Shown here one piece after another: positions 39,130 through 52,400 of a DNA stretch of 64,000 bases (positions within the stretch are counted from its first letter, which is position 1; every line of letters starts with the position of its first letter). Origin of the DNA: Augochlora pura (taxonomy: Eukaryota > Arthropoda > Insecta > Hymenoptera > Halictidae); contig NC_135778.1 of assembly GCF_028453695.1 (NCBI RefSeq), positions 39,389,985 through 39,453,984 on the forward strand. Reading direction: 5' to 3'. The notes beneath the pieces are model-generated. The model was not told where the DNA came from and searched no databases. It saw only the letters and a list, made by a program, of their open reading frames with translations. The position numbers were made by a program, and so were the translations under genes.

Positions 39130-42100
39130 AGAATCATACTCCAAGATTAAATATTAAGATAAGGGGTATGGAAATGATTCAGGCTTTATAGCAATGCCAC
39201 TGAAAATAATTTATGGATAGAACATCAATAAGAGCGTAAGGTTTCAGCTATCCTTACACATCATATTATAGTCTCAAGTATTATATCATGACTCACTTTG
39301 AGGTGTCTCATTCAGAGACAGAACACACATCTGCGTATTTTACATGTGTCCAACACCGTACATCTAGACACAACATTAATTGTATACATGAACAGGAAGA
39401 AAAAACAAACAAACAATAATGTACACACGTACCAATTAAAATTCACGGATAGTATTGAGTTCTATAACTTTCATTGTAATGCTTGTATTTTTATTATCGA
39501 AGAAAAAAAAAATATGAACATAATACATGGATTGAACGTAATAAGTAGTGCGAACGAAAATATGTACATGGTACAGTTTTGAAACTTTGAATTAATATTA
39601 ATTTATTGGAAAGCTGTTTGTACGGGCAAAATGATTTGTTACGTGTACTAAATAGAAATAATGTTGTTTAAGGTTTCAAGAACTGTGCTGAAATGATCAT
39701 AGTTTATATTTACGAGAGTGTCACATATATAATTAAAATAAATGGGGTATGAAATGCTCCGTTTTAAGGGAATATAAGGAGGGTTGATGCAACAGTAAAA
39801 TTTGGCATACATGCAAACTGTGCCATATATAAACGATTAATAAATTCTTTAGTGGATTTCTTTATTGGTCCGATATAACATTACACATTTCAGTTCATCA
39901 GAATCTTAACGGATAACAATTTTATTATCATTATTAAGTCGTTTTATTAAATGGATCATGTGTCTGTGCTTTGGTAGCTTTTTTATTCCAGTTATATTAT
40001 TCGAACTCTTTCCTTTTTCTAAACTTTGATACTCGGATGCAGTTTTTTTTTAAATATTTATACAAATTCGAAAGCATGATCATCTTGTTTTCTTTTCTCC
40101 TCCATTTTGCTTTAATAATTCGAGGAAGTGGAAAAACTTTTGCATCAATCCTGTTGAAACTTTCTAAGTGAAATATACTTTATATTGAATGAATTCATGC
40201 ATTCACGATCATCAAATTGAAAGTTAACTGCTTATGAACCTACCGTCAACCTTTTTACTAATTAATAGGTATAAAATGATGCTTCTGGTAAATAAACAAG
40301 TGTAATGCAATTCAAACAGATTTAATGTGTTGTGTCAAATCATTCATTATACGTTAATACGCAGACATTGTATACATAAGCATCAGATAAATTGCAGAAT
40401 ACATATATTCATAGAAATAAACATGTAATTTGAGAATATACATTATGAAATAATATAGCTGGAATAATAAGATGAAAAGGTGAATACATAGTTGCACATT
40501 ATAGTAATTTACTAAGACTGTAAATTTAAAAAGGAAGTAGCACAGAAATAATAATAATAATGTAGATGCAATAGTCTCTTCTGCATGGCGCAGGGTTGAG
40601 CATTTTTCTGTTTTATATCACGTATTAAACACATTCACTGCATTATAAAAGCTAAAAATAAAATTTCTTACATAGAATTAAAAAATCATTGTAGTTATTA
40701 GAAAAAAAGGAACAGCTGAGTTGAAATAGGTGTAAGTCTTATATTAATACCAGTAATAGATTTTAGGACTTGTATAGTTACTTTTCTATTTGCTCTATTT
40801 ATTCTCTCTTTTTAAAGTATTTCATAAAATAAATAAAATGGATCGCGGATAAACTTTACTAACTGGTATATTGAACATAAATCCTATAAATTATTGCTTT
40901 TGAATTATTAACAATTTTTATTTGCGATGGCATAATTTTAATCAATTACACTTTATTCAATTGTAAGAATTATACCTTTACAGTTTTCTTATTTAAATAC
41001 AATATCATCAATAAAATGCCAAATGTTCATAGGATTCATTTATAAGTATATCTGGAGGAAACATGCTTTTATCGGTAGCTAACGGTTTGATTACCAATTC
41101 ACATGCATAAGTTCAGTTCAAAATTTGGAACGTCTCAGTTTCGACATCAGAACACAATCAGTTTGTACTTGTATATAATTATTATGTATAAGATACATAC
41201 TACATTTTGTATAGAAACAGTTTGGGATAACATCTTTTATGCTATTTTTTACCATTTTAACAATCATCAAAGAAGTACTCTAATAATTATGGATTATATG
41301 TGTGTTTGGTTTCCTAACTTTCACATACTTCCTTGTTTTTTTATATATTCGGTATTACGAAATTTATTAAGTTATGTGCATATTGAATACGGGCATTTGC
41401 AAAATCTGTAACGTGCAGGTATTGCTGAAGCATAAAAACAGTATGCCTTAAACTGATATTATGTCGTCTCATTATAAGCAAAGCTAGAGAAATAAAGTGA
41501 TGTTATTATATTTAGATAGTTTTACATCATTTTTTACATTCAACTTCAATACACAAAACATGGGGAAAAAAACTAGTAATTAATTTTAAGAATAACGAGC
41601 AATTTACGTTTGTGTTAAAAAAAATGTTTAATTAAGCTGTAGAAATAGTGGAATTTTTATAAATAAAATGATATCAATAATTATGCAATTCGAGGAAGCT
41701 TGTATTAAAAATGAACACAGTAATTATGGTGATTGTCAACAATATTTATACGTGGACCATGTATCCAAAGTTATTTATTAATATTTTTTATAATTATTTA
41801 AATAGCTTACCTGCTATTGGAAGTTTTAATTCAAAAGTTATGTAAAAAGCATTTCATTTACAAATTTCTTTCGTTTAATATATCAAACTTATCTAGTATA
41901 ATATCTATTATATACACGTTCTTCATAAACGCTGAACAACCAAATCATAAGCATTGTTTTTGACATTTTGGACAATATTAATAAAAGCTTACGATTATAT
42001 TACATTCATCGTGTCTCTATCTTCTCCTTTTCATAATAATAAGATGAATGAATTCTATGATTTATAAATATTTTCACTTATATTATATATATATATTACA

Positions 42101-42410
42101 ATTAAAGAAAAATATTCTTTAAACGAACAGTGAAAAACAGTAATGAAATTATTGATTTGAAAAAAATGACTGATTAATTATAACTAAAATTGAAAGCTTC
42201 GATAACCATTACCACAAAACGATGAAAAATTATAAAATAACATTAGGATGTTATTTCATTCTAATATTGTAAAATATGTACATATATTAACCTCTATAAT
42301 TTTGCTAATATATTGGTAAACATTTAAAACAATATATAATAATTTTATTCTAATCGTTGTACTTTTACTTAAAGTTTACGATATCATAAATAATTATAAC
42401 ATAAAATAAA
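39130..42410. other. 3' UTR of mts and intergenic AT-rich DNA before the SLC25 gene
   Basis: No coding exon is visible. The mts 3' UTR should use one of several AATAAA signals (for example 39839-39844). The SLC25A16-like gene ends at 42411 on the opposite strand, so the two genes converge here. Open frames are short and AT-driven. No transposon ends or structural RNA were recognised. Confidence 0.45.
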
Positions 42411-45386
42411 TTATAATTTCATCCCTGCATCTAAATTAAAAAGTTGCGTCATGATTTCATATGTTGTAAAACTAACTGACATCATGGGAATAGCACGTAA
42501 ATAATTGATACTCATCCCACGATAAAGACCTTTTGTAATTCCGTTTTCTTGGTATATCTTTATTATGGTTTTTAACATGTTATTACTAAAAAAAAAAAAA
42601 ACAACCAAAATTACAGTATCATCATATTATATATATATAATTATTTAATAAATATGTTTACCTGAACTCATGCGTATTGGGATTCATCATAGCCAGTTGC
42701 ATACGTTTTTTAGTTACGTCCAGAGGATAACAAACACTTTGAGCAACAGCTCCTGCCATACCTCCGCACACTAATCTTGCTGGTATAGTTAAAACTAATC
42801 CACCTGTTGTGAAAGATATTTTTAGAATACGGTTAAATAGAAATAAATTCGTTAAGAATATCTTTGTTAAGAAAACATTATGCATATTGTACCAGAACTT
42901 TTATCGGACGTTTTACAAAGGTACTCTGGAGCATGTGTCATACATAAATATTTCAGTTTTTTAAATATATAAAATGACAATCCTCCGTATGGAATGATGG
43001 CAATAACGTTTGGCCAAAATCCTCTGTACAATGCTCGAACACCACCTTCCTGCAAAACTTAACAAATTCTAAAAAGAGAATTCTTTGTGCATACAATATA
43101 GACGTTATTTAAAGTTTATTAATACTATATGAAAACTGAGACACCTTGATCGTGTTAATATGTTTTTAACTTATCCAATATTTTATTTTATAACCAGATG
43201 TATTGAAACAGAGATGTGCTTTCTAAACGTGCACTTTCTTCCATGTTCAATAATAATCTGTTTTAAGAATTTTCGCTTATGAGTATGAAAAATTGATATT
43301 ACCTTCTTATAAATTACAAATCCTGCATTGATAATTCCTGTGTATATGTGTTCTCCAGCAACTTGAAAAGCAAGCCTAACTCTAATGGTATCTAACGGAT
43401 ATGTTAGTGTAACTGCTGTAACACCAGCAGCTGATCCAGCCAAAAAGTCATGTGAAAGTGCATACGTATTTGGTAATTTGACTAGCCACTAGTAAAAATG
43501 AAATATGTCTTAATAAAAGTTTTGTATTTTTATCGGTATATATTTTTTGTTTCATACAAATATACGTTCTTTTGTACGTGTGTTGTCATAGAATGTCGAA
43601 TAGATCATTATATGTGATGTCAGAAATATTAATTAAATTAAAATGAAAGAAACTTGTCATCTTTTTTACATATTACACATTTTACATTAATACATGGTTC
43701 ACATATTATTATACACATTTAAATATGTACTATATAAAAAGAAAGGTAAAGCAGTTCAGTTATTACAGTCTACATTAAATATTTAATCTTCAACATTATC
43801 ACGAATGTATAGTTTTTATGTACAAAGAGTTTTCGTTCTCTTCTAAAGAAATTGTGATAGTTTATTCTTTGTATAAAAATGAGAAAGAATGTTATGTTAT
43901 AAAGTTAAGAAACACATGCAGCATAATTTAAGATATGTGGGAAGTATGAAATGGTCTGATTCAACGCATTAATATTAGATTCATAAAAATGTGATCTTAT
44001 TTTTAATTACAGCTTATTATTGTGTTGCAATGACCTTTTGATTCGATCCTAATGAAATGAGATGTTAGTCTACTGTTTTTATGTCAAATAAATATTGTAT
44101 TATGAATAGAACGATTAATATTCAAGCTGCACACAATGAAGCAAAATTGTTTACAATTTTTTGTAGCTGTATCAAAGCTGGAGATGAACACTGCGAGCAA
44201 TTATCCTGAATATAGCAAATATTATTTCCTTTTTTTTTCAATTCAGTGTGCTGAATCAACCTTCGTTAAATGAAGGCAATTTTCTGTATTTATCTTGTTT
44301 TTTTCCTTGGCGATAACCACGTCTATTTACTTAATTAATTACACGACATTTTTTCAGTCCATTCGTTGTCAGAGGATTAACTAATATAACTGTTTTTTTT
44401 TTTTTTACTTTTACGTGAAATATTATTTAACGTTTATGAAAATGATTTAAGTTTATAAAAACGATAAATATATCCGATTTATTATTCAAGGCGGACAGTT
44501 ATCGTGTATACGAAAAGATTATCATAAATTTGAAATAAAATAGTTTCTCCGAATTATATTAGTATTTGGGTATTCGAACATTACAAAATTTGTGGGTCGT
44601 GACCCAAATATGAAGAACTTTCTCGACCCGGTTTTGAATACATTCATATGTGACTATATACATAGAGAAATAAGATAACAAACACTTTTTTGTTAAGTCA
44701 TATGATTAGACTGACAAAATAGTGTGCGTGTCAAAAAACTGCTGAATCTTTAATGATCCATGGAAAACGGGAACTATTCATATATTCAAAGAGATAAGGT
44801 TTGAAGGATATTGTTATGTATTATTGATTGGTAGTTACCTTTTTGTATAATTCATACGATGTAAATTGTATTGCAGCGTACGGAAAGACTCTGACCATTT
44901 GGGCAAAGTTTCCTTTGTAGAGAGCAGAAAATTGTTCACGCTGAATAATTTCTCTCAGTCCTGAGAAAACGCCTGAAATAACAAATTAGTATTAAAAATT
45001 TCTTTTGCATACCGTCGAATCTATTTTTATTACAACTCTTACCCAAATGTTTATAATGCTCGTTCTGAGCTTGTAATAATATTTTTATTCTATCTAATGG
45101 AGCAACAGCTGTTTTCGAGCACATCCCAGCTACACCTGCAGAAAAAAATTATTTGAATTACAACTAATAAAAAATGATTAAAATTTCATTCGAGAAGCTT
45201 ATGCATAGAACTTTACCGCATAGAAAGATTAAGAATTTCATTTATGTAAATGAACGACAAGTAAAATGCAATGAAATAAATTAAAAGAACCTGTATTATA
45301 ATGATTAAAAACTTTAACTGACCTCCAGCGATTAAGCTTTTTATAACAATTTCAAAATTCTTCTTGGATTCAACAGGTGATGCCAT
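42411..45386 (-). CDS. SLC25A16: Mitochondrial carrier, SLC25A16 (Graves disease carrier) type (316 aa, 7 exons)
   Basis: Minus-strand exons: 45386-45323, 45135-45043, 44972-44839, 43488-43303, 43049-42893, 42803-42662, 42585-42411. It shows the three-repeat solute-carrier fold with six helices in the inner mitochondrial membrane. Each repeat has its PxDxx[KR] signature: PLDRIK, PLDTIR and PLDVTKKR. Segments diagnostic for SLC25A16 are LLQAQNEHYKHLG, IRVRLAFQVAGEHIYTGII and GITKGLYRGMSINYLRAIP. SLC25A16 and its yeast relative Leu5 have been tied to coenzyme A metabolism or transport in mitochondria; the substrate here is inferred from the family. The closest alternative, SLC25A42, is less similar in the YKHLG and AFQV regions. 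The start codon sits in CAAAATGGCATC, partly matching the TISU element. Intron 3 is 1.35 kb. Confidence 0.92.
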
Positions 45387-46802
45387 TTTGAAATTGTTGA
45401 CAGACGCCGTACACGCGCAGCTCAGATAATCTTGTTACTTCTTCGGGCATATATATCGCGCAGCGAGCACCAGCGACGGTTCCCTTACCCGTGATCTTTC
45501 CAACTCATATGAATTGCGATGCGCAAAAGTGATGCGCAACGAGTCATTTCTGAATGAACCTGCTGTCGAAAGCAGGTGGCGTACGTATCAAACTACCTGT
45601 GCGCACATATAACCTGTCGGCAAACGAAAACCTATGCAATATCACTCTTTGCATCGCCATACCTCTTTCTAATTTCCAACGAACTTTTTATCATTGAATT
45701 ATTGGATTTATTTTTAATAATGGCACTATCTTCTTTTCATAAATAACAGAACATTTGGTATCAAATATTTCGACGATGAAAGTAATCAATGATACAATTA
45801 TCGTAAGAATTTGTAATACAAAAGTTTAAACACTCGCTTAACGAAGTTCGTTATTCTTGAAAACAGTAGATTTTCAATGTTATTTAATATAGTATGCCTA
45901 AAATTATAACTTGACAAAAAACAAGATACAGTTGTATTGTAAATCTAACCTAGCAAACGTAACTTATGTAGATACGTACGGTAGTAATATTAATATCCAG
46001 TGCTACCACGGTCGAACGTTTAAAGTGTTCAGAATTATATTACAAGCTCACTACAAAATAATGGAAGGCACAGACAAGCCAGACTGTTCCAGTTCCACAT
46101 AACGATATAGTAAACGTTCGCGGCTCCGGACTACAGGTGTGAAGTTGGCTCGCCGTATTAATTAATATTAATGAAATATAGCTGAAAAGATTGCTCTTTA
46201 ATCGCCTATAATTTCTCACCATTTAGTTTTCATCGTTCGCTTATCCTTTTCGAGAAATATAAGAAACAAATTTGAAAATCCTAGGGACTTTTACGAGAGG
46301 CTGGAGATTTAAAACCGAAATTTCTGAAATAATGCATAAAACATTCTGTACGAACTGCCAAAGAATTGCTCTTTATTTGTTCATTATTGTTCTCTAATTA
46401 TTTTAAACTGCGTGTTATTGTTATAAAAAAATTGCCTACAAATCATCACGTGTTAGTGTCTCCCTACGCGAAATTAGTCGAAAATATAAGCGATTGGTAA
46501 TACGAATCAGCATGATTCAAATAGCTAGCGAGAAAGCTAGCCCTCTGCTGGCGAGCATTAGAAGCCTCTACAAACCATTTACCGTGAAACGTAAATCGTT
46601 TAAAAACAGAGTGCGGTGTCTTGTATAATCATTGCTTGTGGAATTAAAAGGATATTATCAAATGTAGTGATAAAATGGCGAGTTAGTGTGTTGACGTTCA
46701 TTTTAAGATTCTTTTTAGAGCGAGTGTAGGAAGATTTTTTAATTTAATTAATAACGTATAAGGTTTAGTTTATGTATGAAATAGCCGTCTCGTTCGTATG
46801 AC
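45387..46802. promoter_or_regulatory. Divergent intergenic region between SLC25A16 and the large coiled-coil gene
   Basis: A 1.4 kb head-to-head spacer. Near the SLC25 end is a GC-richer segment at 45400-45620 that includes AGCAGGTGGCG (45573-45583), a partial CTCF-like match. Near 46484-46510 there is CGATTGGTAATACGAATC, and the second CTCF-like element follows at 46525-46564. AAAATGGCG at 46672-46680 is YY1-like and may mark the start region of the coiled-coil gene. Three tiny upstream ORFs precede the start codon of that gene. Confidence 0.5.
46525..46564 (-). promoter_or_regulatory. CTCF-like site (second copy of the 40 bp shared element)
   Basis: The minus strand reads CCAGCAGAGGGC, a perfect CTCF core (CCASYAGRKGGC). 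The element is 36/40 identical to 33623-33662 without gaps, while the flanks beyond these 40 bases do not align. Like the other copy it sits between two divergently transcribed genes. Confidence 0.55.
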
Positions 46803-49423
46803 ATGAGTTCAATTAATTCGATGATTGAACCTATCCAAAATATTTCTACGTTCGTCGATGGTGATCACAATTGCACTGCTGTCGATAAGACCACCGGGAA
46901 AACTTGCGGTGAACTGGAAAGTCTAAAAATTATCGACGAATTTCAAAAATTATACGAGAATCGTATCCGGAATGTTGATCAAGAAATCGACAATGAATTT
47001 GATCGTGTCATTGTAAGTAACCATTTTTAATTGATACGCCGACTTTAACATTTCCATGGTGTTTGTTTTTTAAAGGACTTTATGTAACAGTAATGCGGAA
47101 TTTTTTTTAGACGAAATTGGAAATTTCGAGGGAATGGATTAAAAATTTAAGGGAGCAAAATGTCATGTTGGTACAGATCGTGGAAGACTTGGAGCACGCT
47201 GCTTCGGACAGGGTGAAATTATTGAAACAAAAGTTACAACAATCCTCTGTAATAGTGTCTGAAAATTTAACGAAATCTGGCTATACGGAGAAGGTCAACC
47301 ACAAATCTTATTAATGGATTCAGAAGAAAGTGATTATAATCTAAACCTATTTTTTTTTTATTATAGACTATAAATACACTTACAAATCGTGTAAGTAATT
47401 TACAAAAGGAGGAGGAGTATATGCGCCATAGAATAGAGTTTCTACAAAATGATATAAAGGAATTATTGGAATTGATAAGACGCGCGTCGCAAGAAAACCG
47501 TTGGAATTTAGATGGGTTGAAGTTTATAGAAATTCAACCGACTGATATACCTGCTCCTCTCGAGTAAGCTTTTATTGTTCGGTTAAATCGTGCTAGACCA
47601 TTAATGAATGATGTAATAATTTATTTTTTTTGTATCTTTATAGTTGTCCTTGTGGCCAGGTAAATATAAATTTAGATGTTGATAAAAGATACAAACTTAC
47701 ATTCAAAGTTAGTCACGGTCTTGCGAATAACTCGCGCTATCAATCGCGCGAGACTATATCTATGATACACCCTCCATATTCAACGTCCCTTTAACTTTGG
47801 ATTTTTATTGAATATGTAATTAATACACATATATTGTTTATCATAAATTTTTGGTTACCTACACTCCTTATAGAAAAATTTCTTGTCAATATTTCTATGC
47901 ATAATAAATGGTGGGTATTTAAAATAATTATATGAAGATTGTTGTTGTCCTTCTATTTGCTATTTTAATAACGGTCGGAATAACGATATTTATAATAACA
48001 GTAATAATACGAAATTAATGTTGAAATTCCAAAATTAGGACGAAACAAACCAGAGAAAAATTCAGCCTTTGAAATTGCAAATTGAACATCTTCAAGAAAA
48101 TGAAAAGAAAATGGTTGCGTGAGTATAAAGAAAATCGAAATGAATCTACTAAATATGTAAAGTAGCCACGGAATAACGTTTTCCGTGTTTCTAGGTATCA
48201 GAAGGAACTGGAAGAGAAATTGGTTGATCTTACAATGAAATTAGAAACTAAGGAAGACGCTATTAATAAATTTTTAATTCAAAATCAAACCTTTACCGAT
48301 AACGTTAGAAAATTTACTCAAATCGATAATCAAACTACATGTAATTCAATTTTAACAAACGATCAACAAACTTCCGATGTAAGTAAATCTGTAAGTATAA
48401 AATTAATGCAGGATTTAAAGCAAATTAAATGGTTAGCTAAAAAAAAAAAAACACATTAAATACTCGATAGCAAGGCAATCATGTTGAATGTGGACAATAA
48501 CAAAATGTTTTTTACGTCTTCTGTTGTCATTCAGATTGTGTTAGTAGCCGATATTGTTGAAAAAATGTTCATTGAAAAAGATTTTGAAATGAGAAAGTTG
48601 CGGCAGCGTTTGCGCATTGCTGAATCAGCTTTGGAAGCATTAACTCGCGATAGCAATACAAGTTGTCTTAAAGCACAATTGAATGAAAAATGCAGACTAA
48701 TCGAAGAGATAAAGCAACAGATGTCTGACACACGGAAAGTTTGTGTTACATGCTTGCACGTGTTACTTCTTTTCATACGTATAATTATTTAAATGTAATT
48801 CCACTCGGCTCACTATAGGACTTACTAGAGAAACAAGACACATTGATAGCAGAAGGGATAGAAAAAAATAAAATGATAACATGTTTGCAAAAACAAATAG
48901 CAACATTACAAGAACAATATTACAATGCTAGTATGCAAATTCAATTTAATGAGGATATCATTAAAGAAATGCGAAAGAAGCTAAAACGAACGATGGATAA
49001 GGTATAATTAATGTACCTAATTCTTTACTTTTTTTTGGAAATAAGAGTAATATTTCTTGTTTCCAGTGTTTATATACCAGTATATTCTCTTGTTTTGATA
49101 ATTGTCCTAATGCGTTTGATATTGACGCTCAGGAAGTGGAATCTGTTCATAAATGTTATAAAAGTATCTATAGCCCGACAGCTTTCAGCGGGTCTATAAA
49201 TCGCAGCAATTATATTTCCTTTTTGCAAAATTACGTTGAGAATAATATAAATAGCGAGACAGAAAATTTATCTACGATGAAAAGCGTCAACTTAAAAAAC
49301 TTTGTGAACGAAACGATGAGTTGTCCACAAAATAAAATTAAATTGAACAAATATTTTCACAACATTGATAAGAAGCTCGTAAAACATATACAAAAATTAC
49401 CTCCGCTTAACAAAAATAAATAG
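46803..49423 (+). CDS. 5' block of the coiled-coil gene; complete short form of 537 aa
   Basis: Using exon 49067-49423 as last exon gives a complete 537-residue protein with a proper start, stop (49421-49423) and a poly(A) signal AATAAA at 49482-49487. Its last exon is not coiled coil: it is Asn/Ser/Lys-rich, starts CLYTSIFSCFDNCPNAF and ends KLPPLNKNK. This may be a real short isoform or an independent gene. If it is an isoform, exon 8 (phase-0 end at 49001) would splice onwards to 49703 in the long form; a weak phase-0 donor inside the exon at 49379 (CTC|gtaaaa) is the other option. Confidence 0.6.
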
Positions 49424-52400
49424 ATTTTTAAAATGTAAAAGAATTGCTGAATTAACAAAATTATATGGTTTTAACATCTAAAATAAACGTATATTCAGTA
49501 CTTCCTGATTGTGTTAAATTATACAAAACAAATAAAGTACTGTAAATATTGGAATTGAAAAATTAGATGCAGAGACATAAGTTAAGTTCTTTACTTGAAC
49601 TTCCATCAACATGATTGCCTTTTTCCATCTAATTCGCAGTATATTATAATAGAATTTAAATTATAAATAAAACAAGCATCGTAAATTCTGACATAATTTT
49701 AGGTGCCACATGTTACTTATGTCGATACCATTAATACTCAAGAGGTAGGTCAAATAAAGTTGATATTAATTTTTCAGATTCACGTGAAAATATTATTCAT
49801 TATTTTTTCTGATTTTCTAGAATCATGTAATATCATACTTAACTAAAGTGAAATCGTTAATGGAACAGGATGAGAAAAATATTTTCAAACTGAAAGAAGA
49901 CCTGGAGAAAGCTATGGAAAAATTATGCTGTGAAAACAACCAAGTTCGTATCTTTCTCTTATTTTACAATAACAATATCAAAGTTCCTACAAATATTTAA
50001 TTTTCTGATTTAAAAATTTAACCGAAATGTATCTATTAACATATTTTTTTTATTTCTATATAAATTTAAAAAAAAAAAAACGTATTACGTATTTTAAAAA
50101 AAACGTATTACTGTTAATAAACATTTTTCAGTTTTCTGTAGTATCGCAAAGAAATCAGAAGAAGAATAATTGAATTTAAAATGGAATTCCTGCTTTTGTA
50201 AAAAAAAGAAAATTCAATCAATTCCAACAACATTACATGTTAATATATTTTTTTGATTGTAACGAAGTAATACAGAAATAAAGATTTTGTATAGTTAGCG
50301 TACATGAAAAATGTTTATCAATATTATAAAGAACTAAGAAAGATACCCATTATATATATTTTTTTCACTTTCAATTGTACAGGCCACAAGCATACAGTAT
50401 GAACTATGTCAAAATATTGATAATATAAAAAAAATACGTTCCGAAAAGAAGGAATTGATTGCCATTATTAATTCTATTATAGTATGTATATTTCTTTACA
50501 AATTCTATAAAAAAAGAAAAACATAACAGTTCTATCGTACAATATTTAAACAAGTTTTCATTGTTTTATTAATTCAGCTGAAATTGGGAAACAATAACTC
50601 ACTTTACGTAGACAGTGAAAATTTGCCTGTAAGTATATTTAACATTTTATTAAATAAGTATTATATAATATAGAAATGTTAATTGTATTCTAGATGTGTG
50701 CAGATGCAAATCAGCAATTTAAGTTAATGAATATAATTAAAGCATGCGCTATAGAAACCCAAGTGACTACAAATAACATTCAGGATGAAATGGCAATAAT
50801 TAATTCCATTTTCAAATCGAGGCACCAAAAAGTAGGAGTTTATTGTGATGAGTATTAATTTTATATGTACACTACTTTATATTAATTATGTGAAATGTTT
50901 ACAGTATGCTAATTTAGATGAAGAAACTATTAATATACAAAATCAATTAATAAGGAATCGAAAGAAACTGTTAGAAATATTAAATAGACTACATTTACAA
51001 GTAAGATTTATTATCTTAAAATATTCAATATTTCTACATTTACATTTCTCCTAATTAACGTCCGTTTATTTCGAGCAGGAAGAAGAAAGATCAAGACATA
51101 GTGGACAAATTACTACAGGAAAAATCAAATTAAAGGATATTAAAGATGAAATGAATCATGCTCAAGTCCGATTGTCAATGCATTTAAAAAATATGGGAAG
51201 TAATATGCAGGTAGAACTGATTTTCTACAATTAAATTAATATTAGTATAATTTTATAATTATACCGTTGACATCTTAATTTTAGGAAACCATCATTCCTA
51301 GTTGTTCTGAAGTGTCGTTGTGCAATGATTTAGTATGCTCAGTCATAAAGGAAATAGAACAAATTTCAAATAGTCTACAAGTATTCGAGAATCAAGTAAA
51401 CATGTTATACCTTTGATTAAAAAATATATTGACAATAAGGAAGTAATAATACTATGTATATCGTTCTTTTAAGGAATGCTGCATTACTTCAAACAAGGAA
51501 GAATTAATGTATCAATTTCGTGAAATAGAGTCATGTTTAATAAGATTAGAGAAGAAGATCAACGAAACAGTTAGTATACATATTATGTGTAAAGCTTATT
51601 CATTCTTGATATTTCCAACTATTCTGTTTCATTTTTAAAAAAATATTATTTTATAGTTTTTAGAACATGACGTAGCAGAAACAGCACTCTGTAAGAAAGA
51701 GGAGAAATTCGAAACATTAGAAGAAGAATTAGATGTAATCCAATCAAAAATAGAACGTATATCTGAAAAATTTTTGGACTCAAAAGAAAAGGTAATTATA
51801 TGCAGCGTACTTTTTTTTATTTCAAGTATCGGATTTCGGGGATTCCCGGGTTATCGCACACCTCTAGCAAAATTATATTAAATATATTTATTCTTATTTT
51901 AATTAAAATGTAGACATGCGACAGCAATGGTGCAGAATCTCAGCTATACACTCTGGTAATTAATGATTATGTTGCACATAGCGTATTTTATTCGGGCATA
52001 ATATTTATTCGATTTATAATTGATTATATGCTGCATCGTTTTAGACTTGGAATGAAATATTGCAAACTAAACAGGATTTGCACAAATTAAAAAAGGGGCA
52101 TGACGAGTTAAAGTACAAAATGTCACAAGTAAGATATCATATTGCATCATTTGTTGTATAAGTGATGTTGTGTATCTATTTACAACTAATTTTTATAGAA
52201 AACGCTTCAAGCAGAATGCGACGATAGATGTGTATGGAAGTGCAGAGTCACCGATTTACAGGAACAAGTTAAGATATTACAACACGAGGTATTTGGAAAT
52301 AGTATTAAATTTTTATATTCTGTTACAACAATAATATTAATATTCTAATTCGTTGATTGTACATGTGATTATTAGATAAAATGCAAACAAGAGACGAACG

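Noticed and set aside
42411..45386. Assignment to SLC25A42 (CoA/PAP carrier)
   Set aside because: The YKHLG, AFQVAGEH and GLYRGMSINYLR segments match SLC25A16 better; a tree would settle it.
45573..45583. AGCAGGTGGCG as a third CTCF site
   Set aside because: The leading CC is missing and the 40 bp flanks of the other two copies are absent; mentioned only as a partial match.
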